Assembly: GCF_043290135.1 (NCBI RefSeq)
Contig: NW_027464588.1
Span: 7,882,001 to 7,946,000 of the forward strand
Direction: 5' to 3'
From: Rhipicephalus microplus
Taxonomy: Eukaryota > Arthropoda > Arachnida > Ixodida > Ixodidae
Length of the DNA: 64,000 nt
Position numbers and translations under genes: made by a program. Under the pieces are notes generated by a model. It saw only the letters and a list, made by a program, of their open reading frames with translations. It did not search any database and was not told where the DNA came from. Each line of letters starts with the position of its first letter. The first letter of the stretch is position 1. Positions 9,505-23,520 of the stretch are shown here, piece after piece.

Positions 9505-10702
9505 CTTCACTGCGGAAAAACTTCGGTGAGCTATAAAAGCATCAGATATTAACAAAGGAACACGAGCGTGCTGTGCTACAGTTGCACATTAAAATATATT
9601 ACTTAGCTGAGCAAACGAAAATTGTTGTCCACGAAATTCAACCACCACGGGAAAATCAAATTGTTCTATGTATCGTATGACAACGCCATGTTATACCTAC
9701 ATCATGACAACACACTATTCGTTCATTCACCATTGAAGCGTACGTTATACGTAACAGGGTTCATAATGTGGAATGGTAAACAAGTGGCATAAATCTAACC
9801 AAAGCGGCAGCAGGAAAACCTGCTGATAACAGCTAAATAAAGTGCTCTCCAGAATAATAATCACAGCTGTGACGTAGGTTGTGCAGTCTTTGTTATCAGA
9901 TATTACATGTATCTCACACCCTGTCCAACGATTAACCACAGTAGCGTCTCAGTGACGTGACTACGCCTGGTTGGTGACAAGTGAGCAGGTGTTTGCAGAT
10001 GTAAGCTCGTGTTGAACCTGTTCAATGTCTTACATTTTACGTCCTCGAGATACGCATATAAAATTGTTACCCTACAAAACAGAAGTGCAGCCATCTAAAA
10101 CGAGGCACGATTGCATGTAATTTTAAATACCCGTGACGTCCCTCCCTATAGGAAATTAAGTGCACGTGTTGTCCAACATTAAGGTAAAAAATCATATTTT
10201 CAAGGTATTATTGTATGTGAACATGTGAACTAAATGTCGCTTGTAAACCACGTCAATGCTAAAAACCAAGTATTGAAAATTGAATTTCATTGGCACAGCT
10301 AGATCAAGGTTTTCCGCACTAAGCGGAGCAATCACACTCCAATGGTGGATCGGAAGCGTGCGTTGTATGTTCGAATGGCCAATTGAGAGCAACCGCAGAT
10401 CACGGATTTCTCTGTGTAGCAAGATTTCTTGCTCCGCCGAAACTGGTGGATTTGCCCGGAATTTTACGTGACGTATTCTGTGCGCCCGTCTTTCATCCAA
10501 TCAACAATTGATGTTCGTAAAACGCTTCGCGCTCCCTCACGCACAGACATGCTCATTTGCTTGATTTCCGCTCACAAACTGCTTCAGTGGAGATGCGTGC
10601 GTTCAAATAGCAGATTTGTGAGATATCCGGCTTGAATCTGCGCGCTCTCTTTGCTGTCTGGGCCAGCGCTTGCGTCTGCTATTGGAATTTGACATCACTT
10701 AC
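9505..10702. other. Intron; possible unclassified repeat at about 10270-10640
   Basis: Mostly AT-rich unique-looking sequence. From about 10270 to 10640 the composition becomes more GC-rich and repeat-like, but no termini or coding motif are visible. Confidence 0.3.
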
Positions 10703-10807
10703 CGAAGTCAGTCCCGTACGCTTGAGTTTTGCCACGTACAAGGACACGTTTCTCCGTTGGCCCGAAGAATCCAGCCACAATGGTCCACTCAAGCCCGAGA
10801 AACGTAT
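10703..10807 (-). CDS. Glutamate receptor exon: late amino-terminal domain
   Basis: 105 bp (35 codons, phase 0 to 0). The acceptor is CTTGTTTCTGGCAG before ATACG; the donor is GACTTCG followed by GTAAGTG, close to consensus. It reads IRFSGLSGPLWLDSSGQRR, then NVSLYVAKLKRTGLTS. This is the glutamate receptor segment G(L/V)(T/S)G.(I/L).(F/L)D..G.R.N(V/F)(T/S)L.(V/I)..L, which precedes the IGTWS motif found in the next exon (3167-3280). It joins in frame to the upstream exon ending at 26454. A 15.6-kb intron, almost all mobile elements, lies upstream. Confidence 0.9.
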
Positions 10808-12272
10808 CTGCCAGAAACAAGAATAAGTGAAAAGAAATTTCAAACAACTTTTAACCAGTTCCTCACTGTGAAAAGGGGCCACCGGGTAACGTATGAGAGG
10901 AGAGGCAAGGAAGTCGCAATTTTGTCTACTTTGGACACAAATGAGGACCATCATTAAAGTTATATTCGCCATGTCTAAAATGGTGAACGTTTATCTGAGG
11001 TTAGCAACTTTGAATGCAAAACAATAATTAAGGTTGTGCTTTGCTTGGGTGGACAGCAGCTTGCCATTGTTTACCAAAACGTATTACACTCACAATGTCC
11101 TCCAGCGAACATTTTCACAATTAACACTTCCACGCATGTTACTTTTCGAAGCCGGCCGGCTAGTGGCAAAAGGCAATTAGCCAATGCCGCTTTTTAAATA
11201 AAGTCAATACCTGAAGTATGAGATTGGGCTACTTCGTTTAGTAAATAATGCGCTATTGCAAAGACAAAACACGGAGGAATGTTTCTCATTGAGTGCCTCT
11301 CTTTCTTTGTTCTTCGCCAATAGATAAATTCTAAAAACCCCTTTTCATAAACAATGCTTAATGCAAAAGTACCCACAAAACATCTGCTCATCTGTTTGGT
11401 GTTGAAAGACACCTGTCTTGAACAAGATGACTTGAGTGCATGAAGAACGTCGTCGTCGCAAAAACGGGCCGCCTCATCGACGACTTCCTTATATTTTTAT
11501 CTGGAATAACATAATCTAATCATTTCGCCTAATTGCCTTCACATCTGCATAAAACATTCGGGTACCTGAAAACATCCTCGGTATTCTCCTAAATGCAAAT
11601 AAAAAACGGCTCTCCTGCGAATAGTAAATATGAGCACGTATTCTAGACGTAGTTTGAACCAACGCGAAAAGCACCATGCGTTGTTGCCGAAATAACAGCA
11701 AGCCTTTGTTTGAGATAACAACCTCCCCAACTTCCGCATACATACACAGCGCCTGTATTTGGCTGTACTTGTTGGCGACAGGTGTACAGTTACGTTCTTA
11801 ATTAGTCAGTCTCTGCTGAATATAATTTCATCGCCTGTGCTCTGTTTATTCGGCGTTTTAAATGCTTTCACAGTGGAGAGTCTCGTAAGGTGCCTTATCA
11901 AAACCGAACCCTGATCAGGTACTATTCAGAACAGCCCTTCAGGCAGCGACTTCTCTGGTGCCCAATTGTTAGACTAAGTATAGCGAACGATGTGTATACT
12001 CAGTTTCCGTATCGTAAAAAACTTGCCTAGGGCGCTTATAGCCACATATACTTTTCCTGTTCGTTATTACTTGAAGCGGAATATAACTTTACAAACGTCG
12101 GTCGCTGCTCCCGTTATTTGTCGTTCTAGTATATTTATTACCGCTCCTATAATGCAGCTGCTAGCTGATTTTGTAAATAAACTTAATATCTAGCGGAGTG
12201 TACAGTGAAATGCTGTGACGGCACTTTCCTTTTTCTGACAGAGAGAAGCTCCGGTGTCTGATACTAAAACAT
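10808..12272. other. Intron sequence, nothing recognised
   Basis: AT-rich, with short random frames only. No exon, RNA gene or mobile element terminus is supported. Confidence 0.4.
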
Positions 12273-14095
<1,823 letters not shown>

Positions 14096-14228
14096 TGTAA
14101 TGTACTAGACAGAGAACAAGAGACAACACCCGATTCTGGGCCAGCTGTTCCTATTCTGTACTTCGTCTTCCTCTCTTCTGTAGTCGGGTATGTGCCCGTG
14201 CCTGAGCACTGCACTTATCATCATTACA
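14096..14228 (-). repeat. 3' LTR of the gag-only element
   Basis: 133 bp, TGTAATG...CATTACA. Differs from the split right LTR by roughly seven substitutions and one 4-base length change. Confidence 0.88.
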
Positions 14229-15489
14229 CTCGGCCACGCTGTGAGCATGCAGTCCTGCTAAGCTTGCCCTTCACTGTCACAGCTCCTTTTCTTGGAAGGT
14301 CGAAACATTCAGAGGGCCTAGGCTATGAACCACTATAGGTAGAACTAATTTCTTTGGTGGCCGGCATTGGCTGCCTCGCATAGGCCGGTCATGAACGCGG
14401 TGCATCTTGCGTGGAAAGCAAGGCGATGATGTCTCTGGTAGACGCCATTGACTTTGTCGTGCCGGTTTTTGTGTCTTGCTTTAAAAGTCGGGTGACGATG
14501 GCTCTAGTGGACGCCATTGAGTGTTCCCTAATGGTCGTCTTCGGCCCGCAGGCCCGGAGCCCTGAGTTGCCAATACCGTCTCTGGCGGGCGGTGTGCCTG
14601 TGGGGTGTCTCTCATGGACGCCTTGACTTGCCTTGCGGGGCTGTCGAACACTCTGGTGGGCGACGTTGGCTGTTTCGAGGCGGCCGCAGCATCAGGCAAT
14701 TTAGTTAACGCAGTTTGGGGCACTGTTCTTCATTCCCGTCGGCATTCGGCACAGGCTGTGATTCCCGGCCCTCATGCTTTGATGCAGGAGCCTCTGCCCT
14801 GCCATCTTTGGTTCCTCTTGTTCTGCGGCCACAAGGAATCAAGATGCTCTTTGGTCGTTCTGTACCGCGGCGTCCATACAAGTTAACGCCACTATAGCTG
14901 CACATCATGCTGCAGACACCAGGGGCGTACGAAGGCCTCCCTCACTGCTCTGTGCGAGCTGGTCACCGGCTGGCCGATCTATCTCCGATTCCTCCTCAAC
15001 GCACACTGCCTCCTGGTGATCCGCACGGCACTCAGATGGTCTCGAAGTCATATTGCCTTGCCCCTGATCCCAAGTAGGGCTGTACGCCGGGAGGTCGGAA
15101 GTGATGATCTTGACTTCGCCTGCTTGCGGTGCATCACTGCCGTCGGCCAAGACGTGGTGGGCAGATACTGATAAAACAGGCAAACAGGCCATTAATCTGT
15201 CTTTGGCAGACATGGATTGAATGAGTGAAGCACTCTCACATTCGGCCAATGACTGCTACGTAGTAGGCAAATCCCCCACGAAAGAGGACGGGGTGGCCGA
15301 CGGCTGACACGAATTTGGGTCCGGTACCAGCGACGAGTCTGGAAGCTCATGTGGAGAACTGGAGTGCTCAGACGGAGCCTCGAGATGGAACCCTTCTTGA
15401 ACTCCATCCTAGGTACCGGTCAGGTTGGACGGGGTGGTGGTGGAGACGTGGTAAGGAATAGGACTAAAAGCAGCTATGAGCTTGTAGCT
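14229..15489. other. Non-coding interior of the gag-only LTR element
   Basis: GC-richer than the surrounding introns. Contains several loosely repeated GTGGACGCC-type motifs (about 14440-14660). No pol motifs were found on either strand. Confidence 0.5.
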
Positions 15490-15834
15490 CTACTCCGCCC
15501 ATGACTGCTGCTTACAGCCTTCATACCGGTGCCACGCCACTGCACCTTCCCAAAGATGGTGTACAGCCACGGTCCATTTCTGAGATTCCGTCCAGGCCTC
15601 GCGCATTGCTATCGCGTCGACGGTTGCCACCCAACTGTCGGCGTCGTTCCGGACCCCGTGGAATTCTGGTAGTTCGCAGACAACTGGTGGTTGTGAGGTG
15701 GCAGGTGGCAACGCAGAGATCACCGACGCGAAGCAGTCGAGCTGGTGTGAAAGCTCGATCAGAAAAGACCGAAGCTCCCTGCGTTGCTCCGGTGTGCTTG
15801 CCTCAAGGTCGTATGAGGCAGCTACATCCAACAC
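15490..15834 (-). pseudogene. Gag remnant of the LTR element
   Basis: 114 codons, with STPEQRRELRSFLIEL, then LPEFHGVRNDADSWVATVDA, EAWTESQKWTVAVHHLW and GAVAWHRYEG. The pattern of a F.G..DA..W...... segment followed by a Trp-rich W.........L.G.A..W segment is typical of Ty3/gypsy-class gag. The frame ends near 15490, and upstream gag sequence (TIALLRTETNKLTALI) is in another frame at about 15822-15950. No zinc knuckle or protease follows. It is non-functional. Confidence 0.7.
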
Positions 15835-16029
15835 TCGTTAATGTCACACAATGCTGGCAACATTCTAGGAGCTCGATCGGCGATCAACGCTGTCAGTTTG
15901 TTAGTCTCGGTGCGGAGTAGCGCGATAGTAAGCCGCAGTTCCAGGGCACAGTCGCACGAGGCTTCTGAACCGCTTTGGTTTGCGTCCGTGAAGTACGTGG
16001 TTCTAGTAGTACTCACGGCGGTGACACGC

Positions 16030-16545
16030 ACGTCCAAGGAAGCATGAACAGCGTTTCTTGGCGGCTCGTATATTGGAAGAGTACTGGACAGACAATGCAG
16101 TCCGTGGGTTGCTTGAACAGCATTCGCAATGGACAGGATCCCGTGCGTAGTACGGCCGCAAAGACGTAGCATAATGTCCATTGGTTGATGCCCTGGTACC
16201 ACAAAGGAGGCATGGACACCGTCCCCTGATGATCCGATGGGCAGCTGAAGCCGCGGCCGGGTTGTTGACTCCATCGCCAAAGAAGCGTGAACGGCGTTCC
16301 TGGATGGAGAAGCCCGCACTGCGACGAACCACGAAGACACGTTCCGGTAGCTTCCCGCAGAGGGTTCACTTGTCGGCTTGCGCTGACGGCAGAATCCATA
16401 GCCAAGGACGCGTGGATGGCGTCCCTTGTGAAATGGTGCCAGCAACTTGTACTGCAGCCGCCGAGGAGGCCTTGACGCCGTCCCCGAACTGTGGTGGCAG
16501 TGGCGGCAGGTGAACCGCTACCGAGGATGCCTTGACGCCGTCCTA
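16030..16545 (-). repeat. Leader with six copies of a ~23-bp degenerate motif
   Basis: Related words occur at about 16034, 16201, 16276, 16401, 16461 and 16521, for example CCGAGGATGCCTTGACGCC and CCAAGGACGCGTGGATGGC. The last two copies are 60 bp apart. They lie between the presumed primer-binding site and gag of the LTR element, that is, in its leader. Confidence 0.55.
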
Positions 16546-17101
16546 AAGCGGCTCTTATCACGGCTGTCCTGGATGACGAAGCCGGGACGTATGACTTCTT
16601 CTTCGTCGACTGCGCCGCTGTAATGTACTAGACAGAGAACAAGAGAACACACCCGATTCTTGCTTGCTTGCTTGTTCCTTTCTTTTGTGGCTCTCACCCA
16701 CTAAGGGTGATTGGCCAAGAAGCCGGTGGTTAATGCAAGTAAATACCTATAGATTTTCTAGATTAGGGGAATATGATTACTGCGTTTTGACTGTGAAAAT
16801 AATTTGGCGCAATGTAAAAAAATAAAAAAGAGGGGGGAGAAGTAATAGAATTTGTTGAATATCTGTGGTGAAATCGTTATATGAAATTCTCCTGAAAGTT
16901 GAATCATTGCAGTGTATCAGCTAAATAATAAGTGGTAGCGTGACTAGTAAAATTCGAGAGCTGATGGCTGACTCAGCAAGGTAATCTTCTTGTGTTATAT
17001 ATGAATTCGCAGAGAGCCCTGCAGATGTTCCTGTCGCTATGTCCCAATGAAATGGCCCCAAAAGACAAAATATTGGGAGTATTAAGTGATATTCCTAATT
17101 T

Positions 17102-20100
17102 TCAGAATAAAATTTCGAAGCAGTTTTTTCTTTGATTTTTGAATCGGTGACATGTGATCAGAAAATGGTCGATATGTTCAGGTTCGTTACAGCTTGAGCA
17201 CAGAGGGGATGGCACCAGACCAGACCGGTTTAAGCAGAAATTAAGAGGTGGTACACGGCAACGTAATTTTGGTACCAAGACTTCCAATTTACGCGTGGGA
17301 CACCATTTATTATTCCATGTGAATTGCAGGTGCGAGAAATCTGGATTTGGTATAATGGTTTTTGATGAGTCTTCAAGAAGGGAAAGTTTTCTAAACCTCG
17401 CTGCTGTTACATAAGCTGTAGGAGGCATGATTGGCACAATCGGAAGATCAAGAGATGTTCGCGCAAGTTTGTCAGCCATCTCGTTTATAAATATACTACG
17501 ATGGCCTGGCACCCATATCATTCGCACTAGACGAATGTTTGCTGGGATTAATGATTTAAAAGTCTCTAGTACTGCTGATGTCGACGACGATGATAAGAAT
17601 GAACACACGGAGTACGAGTCAGTCACTATCACAGCTGTCGAATGAGTCGCAGGAAGTTTACGAATAGCTAGTATAACGGCCGTTAATTCCGCTTCAAATA
17701 TTGGTGTATAATCTGGGAGGCGTAATGAAAATGACCAGAATAATGAGAGAGAAAAAATACCCACACCTGCCTTCTCGCCACTCATAGATGCATCCGTTGC
17801 AATTACTGTATTAGTACCTAATTGAGACAGGTGTTGTTCTAATAAACCCATCAAATATTTAGAGGGCAAGTGTTTAGCGTTCATGGGGAAGATATCGTCA
17901 AATTCTATTTGGACTTGGCCGATTGGTTTGACAGATGGTGTGATCTCGAATATATTAACATTTAAAGCATCTAGAAGTGATTGAACAAATAGCACTTGGG
18001 GTTTATATACACGGGACCAATGCTCATTCAAGAAGACACCAGGCTCGGCAAAGAATACAAATTGTCGCCTTCCTAAAGTGGATTCAGAAATTTTTAAATA
18101 GGTGTTTACTGTCAAAATACGAAATCTGCAAGCAAGGGTGGGTATCCGAGCTTCTTGATACAAAACATTGTTAGCTGTGAATTTTGGCACACCTAAACAA
18201 CTACGTAGGGCTTCCCGCTCTAAAAGAATGAGGGGGTTTATTTTGTATGCTTGTCCACCAGAGGATAGTACACATCCGAATTCAAGAATCGGACGAACGT
18301 ACATGCGATGAATCATGATCATCGTATCTCTGCGAAGACCGGAACGGAGGTGGCTAAGCCTACTTATCATTCCAACAGCGCGTGTAGCCTTAATTTTAAT
18401 ATATTCAATGTGGTCACGCCAGCTCAGTTTTTGATCGTACAGTACACCCAGATATTTAATACAATTAACCTGGGGTATTATTTCCTGATGGTACTGAAGA
18501 GAAATAGTAACTGGTGCGTCCAACGGAAAAACTATTAGAGCACTTTTAGTTACGTTCAGGTTCATATGAATTTTCTGAAACCAGGTTTCCAATGTTGCCA
18601 AATAACACTGTAAAGTCAAATGTAGTGAATAAATATCGTTGTCAGATGCAAAAAACGCGATATCATCTGCATATACATATACGTGTACCTTATCACTCTG
18701 TGGTATTGAACTTAACAAAATGTTAAATAGCACAGGCGATAGAACAGAGCCTTTAGGAACACCTCCCGTTTGGCTATACTTCGGCGTGGAAATACCTCGT
18801 TGGAAGCAATAAAATTTTCTGTCTTTTAAATATTCGTATATCCAATTTGTTATGTACTGCGGGAACGTAAGCTCTTTTAGGACATTGATAAGAATAGCAT
18901 GTTGAACACTGTCTTATGCCTTGGCTAAATCAAGGGTTACTAGGGCCGCATATTGTCGTCTGTGCCGAGCAAGCTTTATACGAGCCTCTAAATCAACATG
19001 CGCCCACCATATAGAATAACCTGGTCTAAATCCAATCTGGCACGCACTGAGTATCGCATTATCTGTTATGAACTTCGTAACTCTACTGTAAAGTATTCTT
19101 TCTATTAACTTAACTACGTGTGATGTTAAAGCGATTGGCCTAATGTTATCTATCTGCATTCCTAGTCCCTGTTTTTTAAGAAGCGGTATTGTTTTTGCAA
19201 GTCTCCAGTCAGGAGGTATCCAACTATTTTCAAGTGAATAGTTGACAACGTTAAGGAGGTCTTCAGGAGAGATGTCGAATAATATTTTTAACATTTCCGA
19301 AGTGACTCCATCTGATCCAGGACCTGTGTTTGGCAGAATACGAACGACGTGCACAAGTTCATCCCTACTTACTTCAACAAAATCATTTCCGAATGACGGT
19401 TTTGTACACTTTATTTTGATTTGTGATGTAAATCTCTTCTCCAATTCTATTGCAATTTCCGTTAATGTATTTTCCAAATCAGTTGGAGAAAAAATAACTG
19501 AGTCAATATTTACGTGTGCTGTAATAGCTTTACGATTACGAAGAAATCTGAATAGAGCTTTCTTGTTGCCACTCTTGGATAAGTAGGTGTACCGTTTTTC
19601 TTCATAATCGTCTTTCGCTAATGAAACTGTTCTCCTAATGGTAGCTTTAGCAAATAAATAATTTCTCCAATTAGTCGGACATTGGTTGGTGAGGAGTTTT
19701 TTCCATGCAGCGTTGCGGCGTCTATAATCTCTAGCGCAATCCGCAATCCACCAGGCAGATATGAATTTTCTCTTTGTTGAAGATATAGTGAAGTGTGATT
19801 TTTTAATTGTACACTTTAGGGTGGAACAAAGGCTCATAGCTTTCATATTTGTTTCCATATTGGGCAAGGAAGACAGCGTTGACTGTAAGTTCTTTTTAAA
19901 TTTAGAGTAGTTTACAAAACTTTGCACTTGGCGATCTACCGTCACTAAAGGAATGCTGACTTCAAATACCAGGGGGCAGTGATCACTACTTGTAGCAGTA
20001 TCAAGAACAGTCCAAGACGATATTGTCACAATTGAGCTAGCAAATGTCAAGTCTAAGACGGACCTCGAATTACATCGAACGAATGTCGGAACTCTGGAGT

Positions 20101-20614
20101 TCCAACAAATAAGGTTATTCCGGTTAGTCCAGTCCCACAACCGTTTTCCTGATGAATCAGTGCGGAATCCCCATGAAACGTGATGGGAATTGAAGTCTCC
20201 CGCATATAGCATACTGTTTCTGCAAAAACTCGCAGTCACGTCAAGGGCTCTTTCATCTTTTATTCCAGCCGGAAAGTTGTTGTTGACTATAGATAGTGGC
20301 GCGCATCCGGGAAAGTGAATTTCCAGAACCATTACTTCATAATCGTGTGATATTTGTTGGTAAACTAAGTGTGCTTTATGGCAAATTTTGGATGAAATGA
20401 AAAACATTAATCCTCCACCACGTGAGTCTCGGTCCAGTCGAAAGCACTGATAGTCTTTTAGATAGAAGTTTTGATCAGCAGACAGCCAAGTTTTTTGTAA
20501 AATTATGACGTCTGGAGATTGTTGAGAAATTAGGTATAATAAGTCTGTAGTTGCAGAGAGAATTGAACGGCAGTTCCACTGAAGTACTCTAAGGCACCCT
20601 ATGATGATAAGCAA
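17102..20614 (-). pseudogene. LINE-A ORF2: endonuclease, reverse transcriptase, RNase H; one stop codon
   Basis: A single reading frame of 1171 codons interrupted only by one TAA at 18914-18916, between LDLAKA and DSVQHA. Related LINEs have a Tyr there, so this is probably a point nonsense change. The N-terminal endonuclease/exonuclease/phosphatase domain has LQWNCRSIL, YAGDFNSHHVSWG and SSDHCPLVFE. The reverse transcriptase has RPIALTSHVVKLIERI, the VPKGSVLSPVLFN motif and YVYADDIAFFA. The C-terminal RNase H has VIATDASMSGEKAGVGIF, FEAELTAVILA, VTDSYSVCSFL and WVPGHRSIFINEMADKLA. It ends with a C-x2-C...H...C motif (LCSSCNEPEHIDHFLITC). The codons around the stop are otherwise open, showing very little decay. 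Confidence 0.92.
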
Positions 20615-20722
20615 GCAGCAGCAACTGCTTGATCTAAGATACTATCTTTTAAGAAGTCCGCTTTAGTCATTGGTTCCTTCGCACTCTTTTTTGTTTTCGG
20701 ATGAGAAGAATTATTAAGTTTG

Positions 20723-21988
20723 CTAGTGGGTGATCTGGTGCGTTTCAAAAGGCGAGCATCCATATATATCTACATCTTGATTAATTATTGATTCTGAATG
20801 AGATATACCTTCCTGCTCAGTTGTGTTAGGACTGGAAAGCATTGCCTCGTTATCGATAGAGACATCTGACTGATGTTCGGCAGGTTTACTAGTTGAGGCA
20901 CTAGGAGGTTGGATACGCTCAGTTATTCGATCAGATGCACCCGACATCTGTGAATCCATAATACTATTGAGTGAGTCGGACAGATTGAGTAAACATTTTT
21001 CTAATACTTTTTCTACGGCCTTTTCTACCGTAGCAGAAATGGACTGAGAAAGTGATGCATCCATAGAAAGAGGTGGACGAGCTGCTATACCGGCATAACC
21101 CTGACTCCTGCTTTGAATTTCTGCAATTGCTTCTCTACGAGAGCATCGTCTCCTTTCAATGATTTCAATCACCTGAAGTTCTTTTGATCTTGCAGGGCAG
21201 TTAGGATCGTCTGCAGCGTGATTTGCCTTGCACAAACAGCATGTCTTACTGTCTGATTGACACTCATCAGTACTATGACCAGCCCCGTATATGGCTCCGC
21301 ATATGCGGCATCGAGTCTCCGATCGACAACCTTTTGTACTGTGTCCAAAGCGCCAACATTTAGCACATTGCAGCGGACGGGGAGCCAAAGCTTCGACCTT
21401 ATAAATAAGCGGCCATGCCTTGATCTCCGAAGGGCGATCTGTACCAGCGAATGTGGCAATTACAGTTTCAGTGGGAACTTTCTGTTGGTTTTCCTGTTTG
21501 GTACAGCGGTAAACAGAAATAACACCTGCTGGGAAAAAGATGTCCAAGACTTCTGCTGGGCTTAGACTTGCGTCTACCCCCCGAACCAATCCTTTGCAGC
21601 AAGCTAGATGAGGTGGGATAAAAGAGCTCACCGGATGTGATGCAAAAGTAGTGCACTTCAGAAGGTCTTGGATGCAGGCCTTGTCTGCTGAGCAGCATAG
21701 TATCCCCCCGCGTCCAAACTGACAAACCTCTGTTATCAGTAGAGAGTGGGGAGTGATCGCACGAAGTTCCGTTTCTATTGTCTTGGGGTTTTTTCATGCG
21801 GATGAACCCACCGGTGGTCGGCACCAAAGCGACAGGAACGCTAGGGTTCCATTGCGGAGAAACAACTCCAGAGGAAGATCTTGAGGGGGAACAGAGGCTG
21901 ACCAGAGGGCAGGCCTCTGGCCCGGAGAAGAAACAGACATGAAATAAGAAGTTACACTTATCAATGCACTAAAACAGTTGCGGAACAA
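20723..21988 (-). pseudogene. LINE-A ORF1: zinc-knuckle nucleic-acid-binding protein
   Basis: The main frame 21631-20723 carries three Cys/His knuckles: CAKCWRFGHSTKGC, CRICGAIYGAGHSTDEC and CCLCKANHAADDPNC. Then comes an ERRRCSRREAIAEIQ segment and an acidic, Ser-rich C-terminus. This is the ORF1 type of I-like LINEs, which packages the RNA. The N-terminal part lies in other frames (21827-21468, 21988-21794), so at least one frameshift near 21600-21650 separates it. ORF1 and ORF2 are 108 bp apart. Confidence 0.78.
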
Positions 21989-22103
21989 GAGGTAGATCTA
22001 ATAAAATAAAATAAAAGTAACCGCCGGCTACATGACCGCAACCCTGAGGATGGAACAAGGAACGCAGCCGCAGGCACCCGATCGTAGGCAAGCGCTCGTC
22101 GAT

Positions 22104-22206
22104 CCGATTCTGGGCCAGCTGTTCTTATTCTGTACTTCGTCTTCCTCTATTTCTTCTGTAGTCGCGTATGCGCCCGTGCCTGAGCACTGCACTTATCATC
22201 ACTACA
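22104..22206 (-). repeat. Displaced second half of the gag-only element's LTR
   Basis: 22104-22111 is the LINE-A target duplication. 22112-22206 matches 14141-14228 of the left LTR (GGGCCAGCTGTTC...GCACTGCACTTATCATC), ending ACTACA. Confidence 0.88.
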
Positions 22207-22281
<75 letters not shown>

Positions 22282-22328
22282 CGCGCAAATTAGCCTAAGT
22301 TCGCTAAGAAATGCTTCACATTTAAAAA
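22207..22328 (+). mobile_element. ~147-bp-subrepeat element, copy 1 (right end)
   Basis: (ATAG)n followed by a terminal module with TTCGCTAAGAAATGCTTCAC and a short hairpin (AAATG...CATTT). The corresponding end of copy 2 reads CTCGCTAAG then AAATTCTTCGCATT. Confidence 0.7.
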
Positions 22329-22949
22329 CGATATAAGAAAGTTGGGAACCGCTAGAAGAAGTCCACAGATGTGTTGCCTTGCCTGTGCATTCCACAATAT
22401 CCGGTCGTCAGGGGGTCGCGCAGGGCGAACCAGTCGGTGAGAGCAACTATGGGTGATTGAATCTCTAATAGTTTTTGCCTTCCAATTAGAGGCTTATTAA
22501 GGTAAATTAGTAACACTAAGACATTGCTCGAGCACTTCGTCACCCGATAGCCTTTATAACACCGTACGTGGAAAACGCGTCATTTGGTGGGTCCATTTGC
22601 TGTTAATACTGCGTGTAAAGGGTAGATGCTGCCTGATTAACTGAAAGGCCCAATGAACGTTTTGGGCTCTCCCATAGTTTAGAGTTCTGAGACTCTAAAT
22701 CGTTAACCACTTTTCTAAACACATTGGCGGTAGGTGTTCGGGATTATATTTACCAGGACGGCTCGCTGCTCTCTCATAGTAGAGTACGAATACTGTGAAT
22801 CACGAAACACTTTCTCTTATCACTGTGTTGTGCTCCATTCAGGAATACATTTTTGCAGTGCGTCTTGCTCGCATGTTTCGTCAGCAACGAGACCAGTGCT
22901 CCGGCGGGGTCGCTACTGGCTCTCAACGCATAGTCAGATCAAGATGAAC
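22329..22949. other. Intron sequence, nothing recognised
   Basis: No exon or repeat terminus supported. Some frames are open but without motifs. Confidence 0.35.
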
Positions 22950-23520
22950 AAGCCAGCCCATAACTTACTCTCAAATAAAGGTAATCACGCGATGCTTGAG
23001 TCACGTTGTGTGCGCAGGCTGTGCGCGCGATGCAGCAAGAAAGGGCATGTTGCGTCCGGCCAACTTCCATCTCTCAACTATGTGCATCTTCGGCCATACC
23101 TCTGAGGATGGTGTGTGCAAGTGTGAGCGGTGTAACGTGGAACACGCGACTAAAGATTGTTTCTGGCTACGTTGACCGGTGACACCGGAGCGTTAACATC
23201 TTCCACAAAATCGCTAGAGGAGCCTAGCAACGCTGCGGAGACGCCAAAGTGCCTCTGCAACTTCATTAGAGAAATTCAAGGCCACAGAAAACGAACAATC
23301 TTCGAACGCAACACCTTTGAAGGAAGCATCCCGAGCATTTCAGGCGCTGGAAAACTCAATCACCAATATCCGACCTCCCGAAAGAACGAGTGCAAAAGAC
23401 GAGCTCGATGAACGGTCACCGGTGGGCTTAGAATATAGCGTGAAGGCAGCGTCAACGAAGCAAAAAAACACGGAGTCAAGGAAAAATAAAAAGTCGCGCG
23501 AACAAGCTGTGCACAACTAA
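22950..23520 (+). pseudogene. Degenerate LINE ORF1 (gag-like) remnant
   Basis: The plus-strand frame around 23010-23055 has LCARCSKKGHVAS, the first half of a CCHC knuckle. Just downstream in another frame are a GHTSEDG-like piece and a CERCNVEHATKDC knuckle (about 23122-23155). A Lys/Arg-rich segment ends in NKKSREQAVHN (to 23520). Order and composition match tick LINE ORF1 proteins, with several frame breaks. No matching ORF2 was found nearby. Confidence 0.5.

Larger units (their letters stand above)
16661..22103 (-). mobile_element. LINE-A: full-length I-like non-LTR retrotransposon
   Basis: 5443 bp, flanked by the 8-bp target duplication CCGATTCT (16653-16660 and 22104-22111), which lies inside the right LTR of the gag-only element. 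Transcribed leftwards: 5' end at 22103, ORF1 (21631-20723), ORF2 (20614-17102), 3' untranslated region, and a tail of short CAAG repeats (16661-16675 in reverse) instead of poly(A). Domains are zinc-knuckle ORF1, then endonuclease, reverse transcriptase and RNase H in ORF2. The length and non-poly(A) simple-repeat tail recall the Drosophila I factor. Confidence 0.92.
14096..22206 (-). mobile_element. Short gag-only LTR retrotransposon, interrupted by LINE-A
   Basis: The left LTR 14096-14228 (133 bp) begins TGTAATG and ends CATTACA, a perfect terminal inverted repeat. The right LTR is split by a LINE: 16619-16660 plus 22112-22206. The target duplication is ATAG (14092-14095 and 22207-22210), inside a microsatellite. 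Without the LINE the element is about 2.66 kb. On the minus strand, the bases directly after the 5' LTR read GCGGCGCAGTCGACG. This resembles the TGGCGCAGTCGG-type primer-binding site of some insect gypsy elements and fits leftward transcription. Only a gag remnant is recognisable; pol is missing, so it would have needed proteins from another element. Confidence 0.8.

Noticed and set aside
15501..15920. 139-codon plus-strand frame
   Set aside because: Shadow of the gag remnant on the minus strand, with no motif of its own.
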